DNA from: Chamaecyparis obtusa
Taxonomy: Eukaryota; Streptophyta; Pinopsida; Cupressales; Cupressaceae
DNA length: 64,000 nucleotides
Assembly: GCA_027943335.1 (NCBI GenBank)
Contig: BSBK01014857.1
Location: forward strand, 1 to 64,000
Direction: 5' to 3'
How positions within the stretch are numbered: position 1 is the stretch's first letter; each line of letters opens with the position of its first letter. The notes under the pieces were generated by a model. It was given only the letters and a program-made list of their open reading frames with translations, made no database searches and was not told where the DNA came from. A program made the position numbers and the translations under genes. Shown in pieces: positions 13,337 through 24,372 of this stretch.

Positions 13337-16300
13337 TGTTTCAAAAACTGTATCTACATATACTCACTAAGGGAAAACATCTAGATATGTTATCTTTAGG
13401 TTTTGGATCTCCTTCTTACAAAATGCGATCATAGAATTTACTATCTAGAGATGGGCGCATAGTGCATACTGTAGCTTCTCCATCTTCTTCAAGTTAGTGC
13501 TAGGACCATGATCATATGTTACCATTGTGGTGTCTATGTCCTTGATGTTCTAATTGAGTATATCTAATGATGGTGCAAGAGCATTCCTGATCTATGTTTG
13601 CCTTGCCCTAATCTTTGACATTTATTTTTCTGCCTTCTCAATCTAATCTATTTTCCCTTGGTATAAATTGTTAGACATGTTTACATCTATGGATGTGTCT
13701 TTCTCTAAACTCTTGACTTGCTCAATCATAGCTTTAGCCTCTTTTATTTTCTTGAAATGGGCATTAGTAAGCTTATTCTGATCCATGCATTCCACAATGA
13801 TTCTTCTTCCTTGATCTATAAACTCTTTTAAGGATGCTTGACTAGTCTTGAGTGAGCTTAGGTCAAGTGAAAAGTTTCTCATTAATTCACTCAACCTCTT
13901 CTTCAAGTACTTTTCTTCTGCAACTAGGGATGTAGATTCTTCAAGGCTTCAGAAATTACTTTTGAAATGTGCGATGACTGTACTCACATCATCAATAGAG
14001 TGTATCTTTGACACTTTCTTGTCCTCTGGCATCAAATTGTTTAGAGTCTTTACTGATTCTACAAGGAGGGGATTCCTCGTCACTTTTTTTTCTTTAGCTT
14101 TTTCCATGGCTAGGATGCTGAATTTTATCAGATCTTCTTCTCCCCAAGAGTCCAAAATGGTTGTTACAAGTGTCAAACTTGACAATAATGCAGAGGGTGA
14201 TGGATTGATGGGAGTGTTTTCCATTATTTCTTTCTTAACTTTTACTTCATTTTCTTTCTTTTTTGTTTCTTTTTTCTATCTTTTATCCTTCTTTTTCTAT
14301 GATTTCCTCAATCAAAATTTCTTGTGGATTAGGAGAATTTATACCACACATAATTTCATCTTCTTGGGTGATGATAAAGGCTTCCTCAAGCTTTTCCAGA
14401 TCCTTATCTATGGCTACCATGCCTATCTCCACATTATCAATGATAATTGTGCTATCTTTTTGTGACTCTGTAGTGGGCGCAGACTTATTTGCCTCTGATT
14501 TTTCTTCCATTGTAGGTGCTAAATCCTGAGGACTTATAGATTATACTTTGATGGTTTTTGGCTCTTTGGTAACCATTGTGGGTACAGGTTATGTGGGCAT
14601 AGTAGGTGGATACATGTGCCTGTCCATGAATACTTTCTCGAATGCCTTCTCTGTCTATTTTGCTGTTAACTCAAAATTTTTGTCCATTATGTGAAGTGTT
14701 CTTATTTTTTTTTTAAGATCTGGCTTTACCAATTCTAACAACAATGATTTTTCTTTTAAGGAACATACTAGTAGATTTTCATCTAGGATCTTTTCTCTTA
14801 TCCTAAGATCTTCTTCAATGGCTTGTTTCTTCAATGACTCTAGGATATTCCAAACTTTGTCTGGAATCATTGTTTTCATTTCCAAGAATGTCCTTTTGAA
14901 CTTGATCATATGCTTTATGATCATGCCATGAATCTCTAACTTGTTAATTTCATTTAATTTATCTTAGAACTTCCTGACTTGATCTATTCTTCCTTCATCA
15001 ACTATTCTAGCACTTAGCACTATTAAACTAGGTCTGAAACCTACCTCAAGAGGAGCTTGATTGTTCTTTCTACTTCTTGTTGCTCGCGAGGATGGATGAC
15101 TGGTGCCAACCTATTTCTTCCTCTTTGCTATTATCTTATACTCCAAAGGAGTAGTAAGGTCAAAGGTTTCCTTCAGTGCAGAAGGAGTATCATAATTTTT
15201 ATCCTTATGTTCATCAGATATCTCTATCTTTACCTTATTCAACTTGGGATCATGTGATTTTGCCTTTATTGCATCTACGCTTTCTAATTCCAAAGCAATC
15301 TTTTGTTCTTTTTCTTTGTCTAGATCTTCTTGAGACACTCCATGTATTCTCAAGATCTCTGAGGTGACTTTAGCAACCTTTCTTTTTGTTGTGGCGCTAT
15401 TAATTTTAGCATCTATCTCTCTTGTCTTTTCCTCATAAGTTCCCCACCTTGGCTCATTAGGATTAGTAGGAGCTGAAAGCAATAATTTAGCATATGCTTC
15501 TAAAAATTGTTCATCTACTCTATATCCAAGTTGATGAATTTACTTTGTTCTAGGTACAACTACCTCCATACAAGTTGTATCTGTTTCAACCATAAAACAA
15601 ATAGTATCCTTGTATTTCTCAACAATGTTTTCTAGAATTATGTACCTCATTTTCATCTTGGCCCTAAAGGTTGTCAACTCCAATGTTATGTAATCTCTCA
15701 ATGTACTCTCAGTGGATGCCTTGTTAGATATCTATGGCATGGTTGGAATGGACTTGTCCAAATACAAATCTAATACTTTCCCAACTATATGAAGGTACAT
15801 GTAAATGATCAAAGACCCAAACCTGAATATCTTGGTCTTATCATGCTTGATTGCCTTCATGTTTTCAATCAACTTTGTGCACAAGATCTCACACAGAGTA
15901 AACTCTCCATCTTCCTTCACAAGTCTAATGGCTTCTAGAATTATGGCCACAGACACACTATTCACCCTACTGGTGTGTTGAAACCTATATCCATGTATCA
16001 TAGACATCAATTTGATGTTAGCTTTCTCAATAGGATCAATTGTCATCCCACGCCTATCACTCCTTGACTTACAAGTTTTCTCAACAATTTTTTTGACATC
16101 CTTGCCCATAGGAAGGATGACGCCACTCTTAGATAGACATGTCATCTCATATGTTAGGTAACTAGTGATTCTTACTGGCACATCACCTATCCAAAATAGG
16201 TCATCATGAATTCTCCTCAAAAGTATTTTAATCCATTATGTCTCATAGAACTCATATGCCATAGCATACTCCACTATAGGGTGATCATTCCACTTTGCAT

Positions 16301-16541
16301 ATTCATCCAAGAAGGTTTTGTCTAGTTTTAGCATAGTTTCCATGTGCACCCTTAATCTATCCAATCCTACTAGTTCCTTCTTATAGTAAATGTATGTCCT
16401 AATGTCTTTGACATGCATAACACCCATAGGCGTGTGGGAGAATGCGCCCTCTAAGTCATCTAGGGTAGACTTAAATGGATGCTTCTTAAAAAGATATCTT
16501 TTCTTTTCTGCAACATCAAATACTTTGGGACTGGCCATCAC
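13337..16541 (-). pseudogene. Unknown ~1000-codon ORF of copia element, in the place of pol
   Basis: A single minus-strand frame stays open from the ATG at 16541 to about 14283 except for point stops. It then shifts once and continues through 14224-13643 and, with more stops, to the gypsy insertion at 13337. Several stops look like CAA or CAG changed to TAA or TAG. The N-terminal 270 residues look globular (FDVAEKKRYLFKKHPF; SHTPMGVMHVKDIRTY; LVKEDGEFTLCEILCTKL). The middle and C-terminus are Lys/Glu-rich and probably coiled-coil, with a Pro/Thr-rich stretch. There is no RT, integrase, protease or RNase H motif. It lies downstream of gag in the copia interior. I do not recognise the family; it may be a captured host gene or a lineage-specific accessory ORF. 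Confidence 0.6.
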
Positions 16542-17030
16542 TTACTTGTTTTATCGATTTCCAAATGTTCTCTAAGATAATCTGAACACTTTTGAATTGG
16601 CACAACAAACTAGGGTTTTTGTAATCGATCAAATGTACTGCTAATCCCTGATAGATCAACTTGTAATTCTTCACAATAAATTCTAAAGCTCTTTCTACTC
16701 TTCAATCACTCTGAATTCAAATGTAATGAGTAATCAAAAAGCTTTCTATGTACTTAAAGTGAAATTTTTTCCATTAATGCTTACCGAGTAAACCATGCTG
16801 TCACTTAAAGATTTCCAACTTTTGTTCTGCAAACAATCAGTATGTGCACTCTTGCACGAAGGTTCCTTTATTCTCCAAAAGCTTAAGTTCAAAGGTGCAT
16901 ACTTAAAGAGTGAGTATACTATCCACGCAGGGGTCTAGAGCTAAATTAGCTCCCCCTATGACCCTGAGGGCCATTCATCTAGATGTAGAGGGTGCATCCA
17001 CTGTGGATGCATCCAATACATTCTCATAAA
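16542..17030 (-). other. Leader between gag end and unknown ORF in copia element
   Basis: About 490 nt without a sound ORF. Reading minus, gag ends with a TGA shortly after the junction with the DNA transposon, followed by pyrimidine- and AT-rich text including AAAACCCTAG about 70 nt before the ATG of the unknown ORF. This looks like an untranslated leader. 17027-17030 (TAAA) is the left flank of the DNA transposon. Confidence 0.4.
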
Positions 17031-17056
17031 GGGTATGTGCAAGATTGTGGTATACC
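17031..17056. repeat. Left terminal inverted repeat of DNA transposon
   Basis: GGGTATGTGCAAGATTGTGG and following bases, inverted at 53047-53072 with a few mismatches. The first 11 bases are identical in all four ends seen in this window. Confidence 0.8.
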
Positions 17057-17790
17057 AAACTATGCCCTTAAGTGGCCATCAAAAATTAGAAAATTAGGGT
17101 TAGTCAACTTGACGTAAAAGGTTGAACATCTTATGAACCTTATGTGAAAAAATTGTAACAGTAGAATTTGTAGGAAATTGAACGTAGTTTCTAAACGACT
17201 AGCCCTTGTTTGAAATTTTTTTTGTTTAATTGTTCAAAATTTTAGATTTTAATGCAGTACTACGATTTTTTTTTGGAAAAGATAAAGAGTACGTGTATGT
17301 CTGACCAGCTTAATCACAATCAAATGATGATATATTTTCCCAAGATTATTGATATAGGTGGTAGAATCATGCCCAGATGTGAGGCATTTTTTTTTGTAAT
17401 TTTTGGTCAAATAAATAATTAATTATGAATTTTTTGCTACAACTTTTTCATAATAAAAAACTCTCATGTTTGACCACCTTAACTAATTCAAAATTTTACC
17501 AAATTCAAAAAAAAAAGAATTTCTTTTAGTAGCCGAAGCATAGAATGTGATGCATGTTTTAGATTTCAAAAAGGTTAAACGGTGTTATAGTTGTTTTTCA
17601 ATCAGTATGTCAATTATGACTTTAGAGATAACTCAATTGAAAAATAAGTAATAATTACTTACAGAACTTGAAATTTGATAGTAATTATATCGATGGAAAG
17701 TTGATAACCTCTTTAAGAAACACTTTTCATTTCATCAATTTTAGGTGGAAAAATAGTGATCAACTACATGGTCAAAGTCTCGGTATCAAG
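17057..17790. other. Left subterminal region shared with the MITE
   Basis: Collinear with MITE positions 53788-54520: shared phrases include GGTTAGTCAACTTGACGT, GTATGTCTGACCA and TTAATTATGAATTTTTT in the same order. No ORF. It is probably the transposase-recognised end region that the MITE retained. Confidence 0.75.
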
Positions 17791-17857
17791 AACTATCTCC
17801 TGAAAAATGCCTAAAGGGTTGATCACCCACGTTTGGTAATGCCAAAGAAAATACCAA

Positions 17858-17932
17858 GCCTAATCGGATATCTAATAAAATTAGATTTTTGATATTTTCA
17901 GATATCTTATAATATTGGATATCCGAAAAAGC
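17858..17932. repeat. GGATATC/AGATATC motif cluster, left copy
   Basis: Repeated CGGATATC, CAGATATC and TGGATATCC motifs within 75 bp. The same motif family recurs at 20584-20636 and at 52795-52922 near the right end, suggesting subterminal binding sites (inference). Confidence 0.5.
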
Positions 17933-18442
17933 CCGCCTATTTTGAAATTTCAATTGCCCCACTTTTCCCAAATTCAATTTTCATAAGTGTATTTTTTTAA
18001 TAGTAATATTAATTGTATTATATTACGTTGTATTCTTTTTATGTTAATATTAATTTCATTTTAAATATTAATATTAAATAATAATAGCATAACATTAATA
18101 TTATAATATAAATTTTTATATTAGTATGTATTATATTATTTGATATACAAATGACTTCAAAAAAATACTTGAACAGTTGATTTGAGAATAGACAGTTTTA
18201 GCCCAGATCCTCTTGAAATTATCTAGCACAGGATTCTAGTACAGACTCCTTGTAATTTTGGCAGTCTGAAGATACTAAATAAGCAGATCATGGCAATGGA
18301 CTTCCCCTCGATTGAATATAAAAAATTGATTTTTAAACTCTCGAAAAGAAATTTCACACAGATGTAGAACCAACGTATGATCATCATCTAGGTTCTAGAA
18401 ACTAAAAATGGCATAAACATTAATGTAAGAACATTTAATGTA
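17933..18442. other. Transposon interior, AT-rich, no gene seen
   Basis: Contains an AT-rich stretch at about 17990-18140 (TTAATATTAA-like words) and then ordinary sequence. No ORF or recognisable motif. Confidence 0.5.
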
Positions 18443-18511
18443 CATTGTCCACAAAAAGGTATATGAAACCTTTAAATATAGATTAAATAGTGGAGGTGAA
18501 GGCTCTAGATC

Positions 18512-18515
<4 letters not shown>
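18443..18515 (+). pseudogene. Duplicated transposase fragment beside GA tract
   Basis: Encodes VHKKVYETFKYRLNSGGEGS, nearly the same as VHKKVYETIKYTLKSGSEGS in the transposase at 22290-22361. DNA similarity begins at ATTGTCCACAAAAAGG and ends at CTCTAGAT, just before the GA microsatellite. The roughly 70-bp fragment lies 2.4 kb upstream of the transposase start and has been cut off by the repeat. Confidence 0.75.

Positions 18516-18517
<2 letters not shown>

Positions 18518-18600
<83 letters not shown>
18518..18600. repeat. (GA)n microsatellite left of satellite array
   Basis: About 80 bp of perfect GA directly bordering the 160-bp satellite. A second GA tract in the same orientation borders its other side. 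Confidence 0.95.
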
Positions 18601-18601
<1 letters not shown>

Positions 18602-20383
18602 CCTGCATGACCCCTATGGACACACTAGAATTCTCAAGTGTGTCCTAAGGGGTCCTATGACCCCTTTAGACACACTTGAGCATTTGAATGTGTCAAAAGG
18701 GGTCATGGAGACTTCCTAGGGATCCTAGTACACCTTATCATGCATTAGGACCCCTAGGAAGTCCTCATGACCCCTATGAGCTCATTAGAATGCTCAAGTG
18801 TCTCCTAAGGCATCCTACGACCCTTTCGAAAACACTTGAGTATTCAAATGTGTCAAAAGGGGTCATGGGGACTTCCTAGGGGTCCTAGTACACCTTATCA
18901 CATGTTAGCACCCCTAGGAAGTACTCATGATCCCTATAGACCCATTGGAATGCTCAAGTGTGTCCTAAGGGGTCGCACAACCCCTTCAGACACACTTGAG
19001 CATTCAAATGTCTCAAAAGGGGTCATGGAGACTTTCTAGGGGTCCTAGCATGCCTTATCATGTGTTATGACACCTCAGAAGTCCCCATGACCCCTATGGA
19101 CACATTTGAATGCTCAAGTGTGTCCTAAGGGGTCCTACAACCCCTTCAGACACACTTGAGCATTCAAATGTGTCAAAAGGGGTCATGGAGACTTCCTAGG
19201 GGTCCTAGTATGCCTTATCACACATTAGGACCCCTAGGAAGCCCCCATGTGCCCTATGGACACATTGGAATGCTCAAGTGTGTTCAATGGGGTCCTATGA
19301 CCCCTTCGAACACACTTGAGCTTTCAAATGTGTCATAAGGGGTCATGGAGAGTTCCTAGGGGTCCTAGTACACCTTATCATGTGTTAGGACACCTAGGAA
19401 GCCCCCATGACCCCTATGGACACATTGGAATGCTCAAATATTTCCTAAGGTGTCTTATGACTCATTCAGACACACTTGAGTATTTAAATGTCTCAAAATG
19501 GGTCATGGAGACTTCTTAGGGGTCCTAGTATCGGTTATCATGCGATAGGACCCCTAGGAAGCTGCCATGACCCTAATGGACACATTGGAATGCTCAAGTG
19601 TGTCCTAAGGGGTCCTCTTACTCATTCTGACACACTTGAGCATTCAAATATGTCAAAAGGGGTCATGGAGACTTCCTAGGGGTCCTAGCATGCCTTATCA
19701 TGTCGTAGGACCCCTAGGAAGTCCTCATGAGCCCTATGGACACATTAGAATGCTAAAGTGTGTCCTAAGGGGTCCTATGACCCCTTCGAACACACTTGAG
19801 CATTCAAATGTGTCAAAAGGGGTCATGGGGACTAAATAGGGGTCCTAGTATGCCTTATCATGTGTTAGGAGCCCTAGGAAGTCCCCATGAGCCCTGTGGG
19901 CACATTGGAATGCTCAAGTGTGTCCTAAGGGGTCCTACGACACCTTCTGACACACTTGAGCATTCAAATGTGTCAAAAGGGGTCATGGGGACTTCCTAGG
20001 GGTCCTAGTACACCTTATCATGTGTTAGGACCCCTAGGAAGCTCCCATGACCCCTATGGACACATTGGAATGCTCAAGTGTGTCCTAAGGGGTCCTACAA
20101 CTCATTCAGACACACTTGAGCATTTAGATGTGTCAAAAGGGGTCATGGGGACTTCCTAGGGGTCCTAGTATGCCTTGTCATGCATTAGGACTCCTAGGAA
20201 GTGCCCATGACACCTATGGACACATTGTAATGCTCAAGTGTGTCCTAAGGGGTCCTACGACCCCTTTAGACACACTTGAGCATTAAAATGTTTCAAAAGA
20301 GGTCACGGAGACTTCCTAGGGGTCCTAGTATGCCTTATCACATGTTAGGAACCCTTGGAAGTCCCCATGACCCCTAGAGACAG
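18601..20383. repeat. 160-bp satellite, ~11 copies, each monomer a full inverted repeat
   Basis: The period is 160 bp, seen from the start-codon spacing of the repeated frame (18836, 19156, 19316, 19636, 19796, 19956). Each monomer is palindromic as a whole: one arm runs GACACACTTGAGCATTCAAA, GGGGTCATGGAGACTTCC, CCTAGGGGTCCTAG, and the reverse complement of the other arm reads almost the same text. Two symmetry centres occur per period, in CTTATCATGTGTTAG and in GGGGTCCTACGACCCC. The array is therefore about 22 half-units of 80 bp in alternating orientation. Open frames in it are repeat artefacts, since 160 is not a multiple of three. Confidence 0.93.
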
Positions 20384-20844
<461 letters not shown>

Positions 20845-23749
20845 ATGGGGAGTAGTAGTCGTTGAAAGCATCAACAGAAGAGGAGACTCACAAATGAAGA
20901 TGTTGAAGTGTATAGAGAAATGGATAGGGTTTCCCATCGGAACAAGAGACAAGGTATGTTAAATATGAATGAAGATGTTGGCATTGACCCACCTTTGAAT
21001 GTGGTTTCAAGAGAAGAACATGAATTTGAAGATGAAAATGTAGGTTTTGAAAATAAGAATTTAGGTTTTGAAGATGAAAATGTAGGTTTTAAAAATGAAC
21101 ATTTAGATGTGGCCAATGGAAGGGTGGACATTTTCAATGACAATCCACTAATTGAATATGAAGTAATTGACAATGATAATCAATGCTACACATATCCAAA
21201 TTATATGAGAAATGAAGTCCCTTCGGAGGAAGAAAGACAAACTTCAAAATTGAGACATTCAAGAAGAACTAAATAGTTACTTGAAATTGATGAGAACATA
21301 ATGAGCAATTTTGATGGTAAGAGATCAGAAAGAATCATTTGGTTGAGAGTTTCAAAATTTTTTGATCAAATTTTTAGGCACAAGACATTGGTTGAGCAAT
21401 GTCAAATGTTTTTGCAATTGTTAAAGATGCAGAAGATGAGACGTATAACAGTCAAATTGCAGATTAGTGTGAACAAGAAAAAGGAGTAGAATGCTATTAT
21501 TGTGAGAAATATTTTTAGTGCTCTCAATTCCATTGGGAAGATTACCGAGGAAAAATATAAGAGAGCCGCTAGGAGGGTTATTACAACCTCCTTAGTAACT
21601 CATCATTTGAGAAAGGCTCGTTTGATGAGACAAACTTGTGTTGACTTGAATCTAAATCGTAAAACTTTGGATAGAGCACTTGCAAGAAGAGAAATACTTG
21701 ATAACCCTCTTCAAAATGATACGTGGGCTTATGGTGGGAGACTGTCACATTATGATAAGAAGCTTACCAATGCTGTGAAGGATCAAATTCAATGATTTTG
21801 GCAATCTAACTCAAGAGTGTCACCAAATGTGAAGGATGTCTTGAAGTTGAGAATTGGCATTCGAGACCGCACCCCACATCCCAAACATTATTTGGAGGTG
21901 AGTCAAACAATGGTATTCAAAAAAATTTGTAAGACACATCCAACATTGCAAATATCAAAAAGAGCTTTTGAAGCCCTGAAGCCTTTTTTTGTGTGCCTCT
22001 TAAGATTCAAAATACTTGTTGTAAATATCATGTGGAATTTTTAATGCACCATGAATTGTTACGATCCATTCATTGTACTTTGCATAGTAGTGAAATGTTG
22101 GAGGAGTGTGGTGCAAGTGCTCTTCCAAAATCATCAAGAGACTTGTTAGATCATTTTTTATGTCCTAGAGATGTTGGATGTTTCTTTTATAGAAAAGATT
22201 GCTTAAATGACAAGTGCTTAGAGTGTGGTGGACTAGTGAAGTTTGTTGAATGTTTTCATGAGGTCTACAAACACAATTTTGGAAAGACAATTGTCCACAA
22301 AAAGGTATATGAAACTATTAAATATACATTAAAAAGTGGAAGCGAAGGCTCTAGATGTGAGTTGGTTACTAAAGAATGCAATGTAGCTGATTTTATTTTA
22401 GATTTCAGGAAGAATCTTTTTTACAAGTATGCAAGGCATAGTCACAGGTCTCAATGGTTGGATAAACAATTTAGGATGTGTAAGGACACTTTCCCAATTG
22501 GCACTATTATAACAGTTGTTGACTTTGCAGAGAACTATACATTGTAGCCCCAAAATGAGTTGCAAGCTCAATATTACAATTCTATTCAGGTTTTTATTTT
22601 TGAGCACATAACATATAGACATTCCCCTAATAGTATAGAAGATGACCAAAAGATAATCAAAGAGTACCATTTTTATATGAGCGATAATAGATCGCACTCA
22701 TCCAAGTTTGTCCAACATTGCTTTGAGAATTATTTTGAGTGCGTGCGGTAAAATAATATTGCTATGGATAGACATCTCATTTGATCATATAACTACACAG
22801 GTCAATTAAAAAATGCTCATATGTTTTATTGGTTATGTAGAATGCATGTAGAGAGAGGTGTACCTCATATTTGGAGTTTTTTTGAGGCTAGTCATGGAAA
22901 AGGGGAGCATGATGAAGTAGGTGCATGGGTAAAGAGAGCTCTAGTCAAGGAGAAGCTAAGGATTTTAGGTGCAAAACTCATTGTTGCCCATTCTATTATT
23001 GATTGGTGTACTTTAGCATTGTCATAGGGGGGGGACTCTTGATTCAGCGGTGTGTAGATTATTTTGGTTGGTTGAGTTGGGCACAATAGGAGATAGGTTG
23101 GATTGTCAAACTGTGAAAGATTCTTCAAAAATGCATTCATTTTGAAGCTCAGATGCTAAGTACATGGACCATTTGGACATGAGAGTTGACTTTTTATTGT
23201 CCGAGTTGTCATTAGTGTGATTGGGATCAGTGTGATTCAAGTGAGTGGGTTGATACATGGGTTCCACATTATCTCACTTCTTTATCTATCATAGTCTTTG
23301 TAATAAATGATGACATGGATTGTTCACTTGACTACGACCATCTTTTAGATCTTCTACAGCCAGGACATGTTTTTGCATTGGTTGCACTAGAAGGGAATGA
23401 TGAGAGATTAGATTACTAGTTAGCACGTTGTGTACAAGGAAAGAAAAAAGTTTCACAACCAATGACAGATGATGATATGTTCACATATCCAATAGGATCA
23501 CATGTTGTTGCGAGAACATGGTTGTGCACATATATGATTAGAAATAATGGCATTCCTATGTTTGAAGACTATGAGAAGCACAAAACCATTCTCATGTATT
23601 CACACCTTGTTATAGAAGCCAATGTTAAGTTGTTGAAACATCAAGGAAAACCAAAGACAAAGGAACTTTGGACTATTAGTACTACTGATCATGAAGCAAT
23701 ACTGAATACTCTCAAGCACCGAGATGACCCTTCAGGCACACTTCAGTAG
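20845..23749 (+). pseudogene. DDE/D-like transposase of the giant transposon (decayed)
   Basis: About 960 codons in three frames. The likely start is the ATG at 20845 (MGSSSR, then TGA from CGA). Next come a basic segment and an acidic repeat (ENVGF, EDENVGF). The N-terminal part includes TSLVTHHLRKARLM and LDRALARREIL. A frameshift near 21990 lies in a T-run, and a second lies between 23030 and 23460. A Cys-rich region (CLNDKCLECGGLVKF) precedes VDFAENYTL, whose Asp codon is at 22521. A second block reads YTGQLKNAHMFYWL, then HGKGEHDEVGAWVKRAL. The C-terminal part has YPIGSHVVARTWL and LWTISTTDHEAILNTLKHR. In related transposases the block before TGQ carries a catalytic Asp; here the codon at 22788 is TAT (Tyr), preceded by TGA where Trp is expected. 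Clearly inactive. Superfamily assignment is tentative. Confidence 0.68.
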
Positions 23750-23907
23750 GTAAGTTCAACTCAAGTTAGATATAGTTGTGTAATTCTCATATTTAGATGC
23801 CAAAAGGACACTTCTTATATTCTCTATTAACTTTTCTTCTTTCTTCTGAACGTAGGGATTGGAGTGAAAAGGACACTTATTTTTTATATATAGTTGTGTA
23901 ATTTGCA

Positions 23908-24092
23908 TATTTAGATGCAAAATTTCGTATATAAAACCAACAATCGAATGTAGTGTGCATAGTTAGATACCAAATTTTGTATATAAAAACAACAATCGAA
24001 TGTAATGTGCATATTTAGATGCCACATTTTGTATATAAAAACAACAATCAAATGTAATGTACATATTTAGATGCCAAATTTTGTATATAAAA
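23908..24092. repeat. 52-bp minisatellite, ~3.5 copies
   Basis: A unit containing TTTAGATGCCAAATTTTGT, ATATAAAAACAACAATC and AATGTAATGTGCATA repeats at about 52-bp spacing directly after the transposase gene. Confidence 0.85.
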
Positions 24093-24372
24093 AATTTGAT
24101 GCAAATTTTGAAATATAAAAGAGCCTATGGGGTTGAATTGCAAATATTAAAAGCCCACATTTGTATCATCTTAATGCCATGTAAAGTGCAAAAAATGTGT
24201 TTCCTTACCATGAATGTTGTATCCTTATATAATTTGTATAGTCTTAATTTTGTGTCCTTACATTTCTATTGTCTTAATTCCATTACATTTGTATTGTCAA
24301 ATGATGTAATAGTTGGAATCATTGAGTCAAAATTGGTCAAATGTGTCCAAAGTAAAACGATGATTCCCTAGG
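24093..24372. other. Transposon interior, no gene seen
   Basis: AT-rich spacer between the minisatellite and the 358-bp array. The open frame here lacks any recognisable content. Confidence 0.5.

Noticed and set aside
13848..14465. 205-codon plus-strand ORF, rich in Phe and Ser
   Set aside because: It is the antisense of the Lys/Glu-rich part of the minus-strand copia ORF. The minus strand holds consistent frame and composition.
17786..17977. Minus-strand ORF of 63 codons near the left end of the giant transposon
   Set aside because: It overlaps the GATATC motif cluster and has no coding features.
18438..20159. Series of overlapping ORFs with the repeated peptide MSIQMCQKGSW
   Set aside because: They are one phase of the 160-bp palindromic satellite. 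The period is not a multiple of three, so no continuous repeat protein exists.
18601..20383. CRISPR-like regular repeat
   Set aside because: Repeats and would-be spacers are all the same 160-bp unit, and the context is a plant transposon. It is a satellite.
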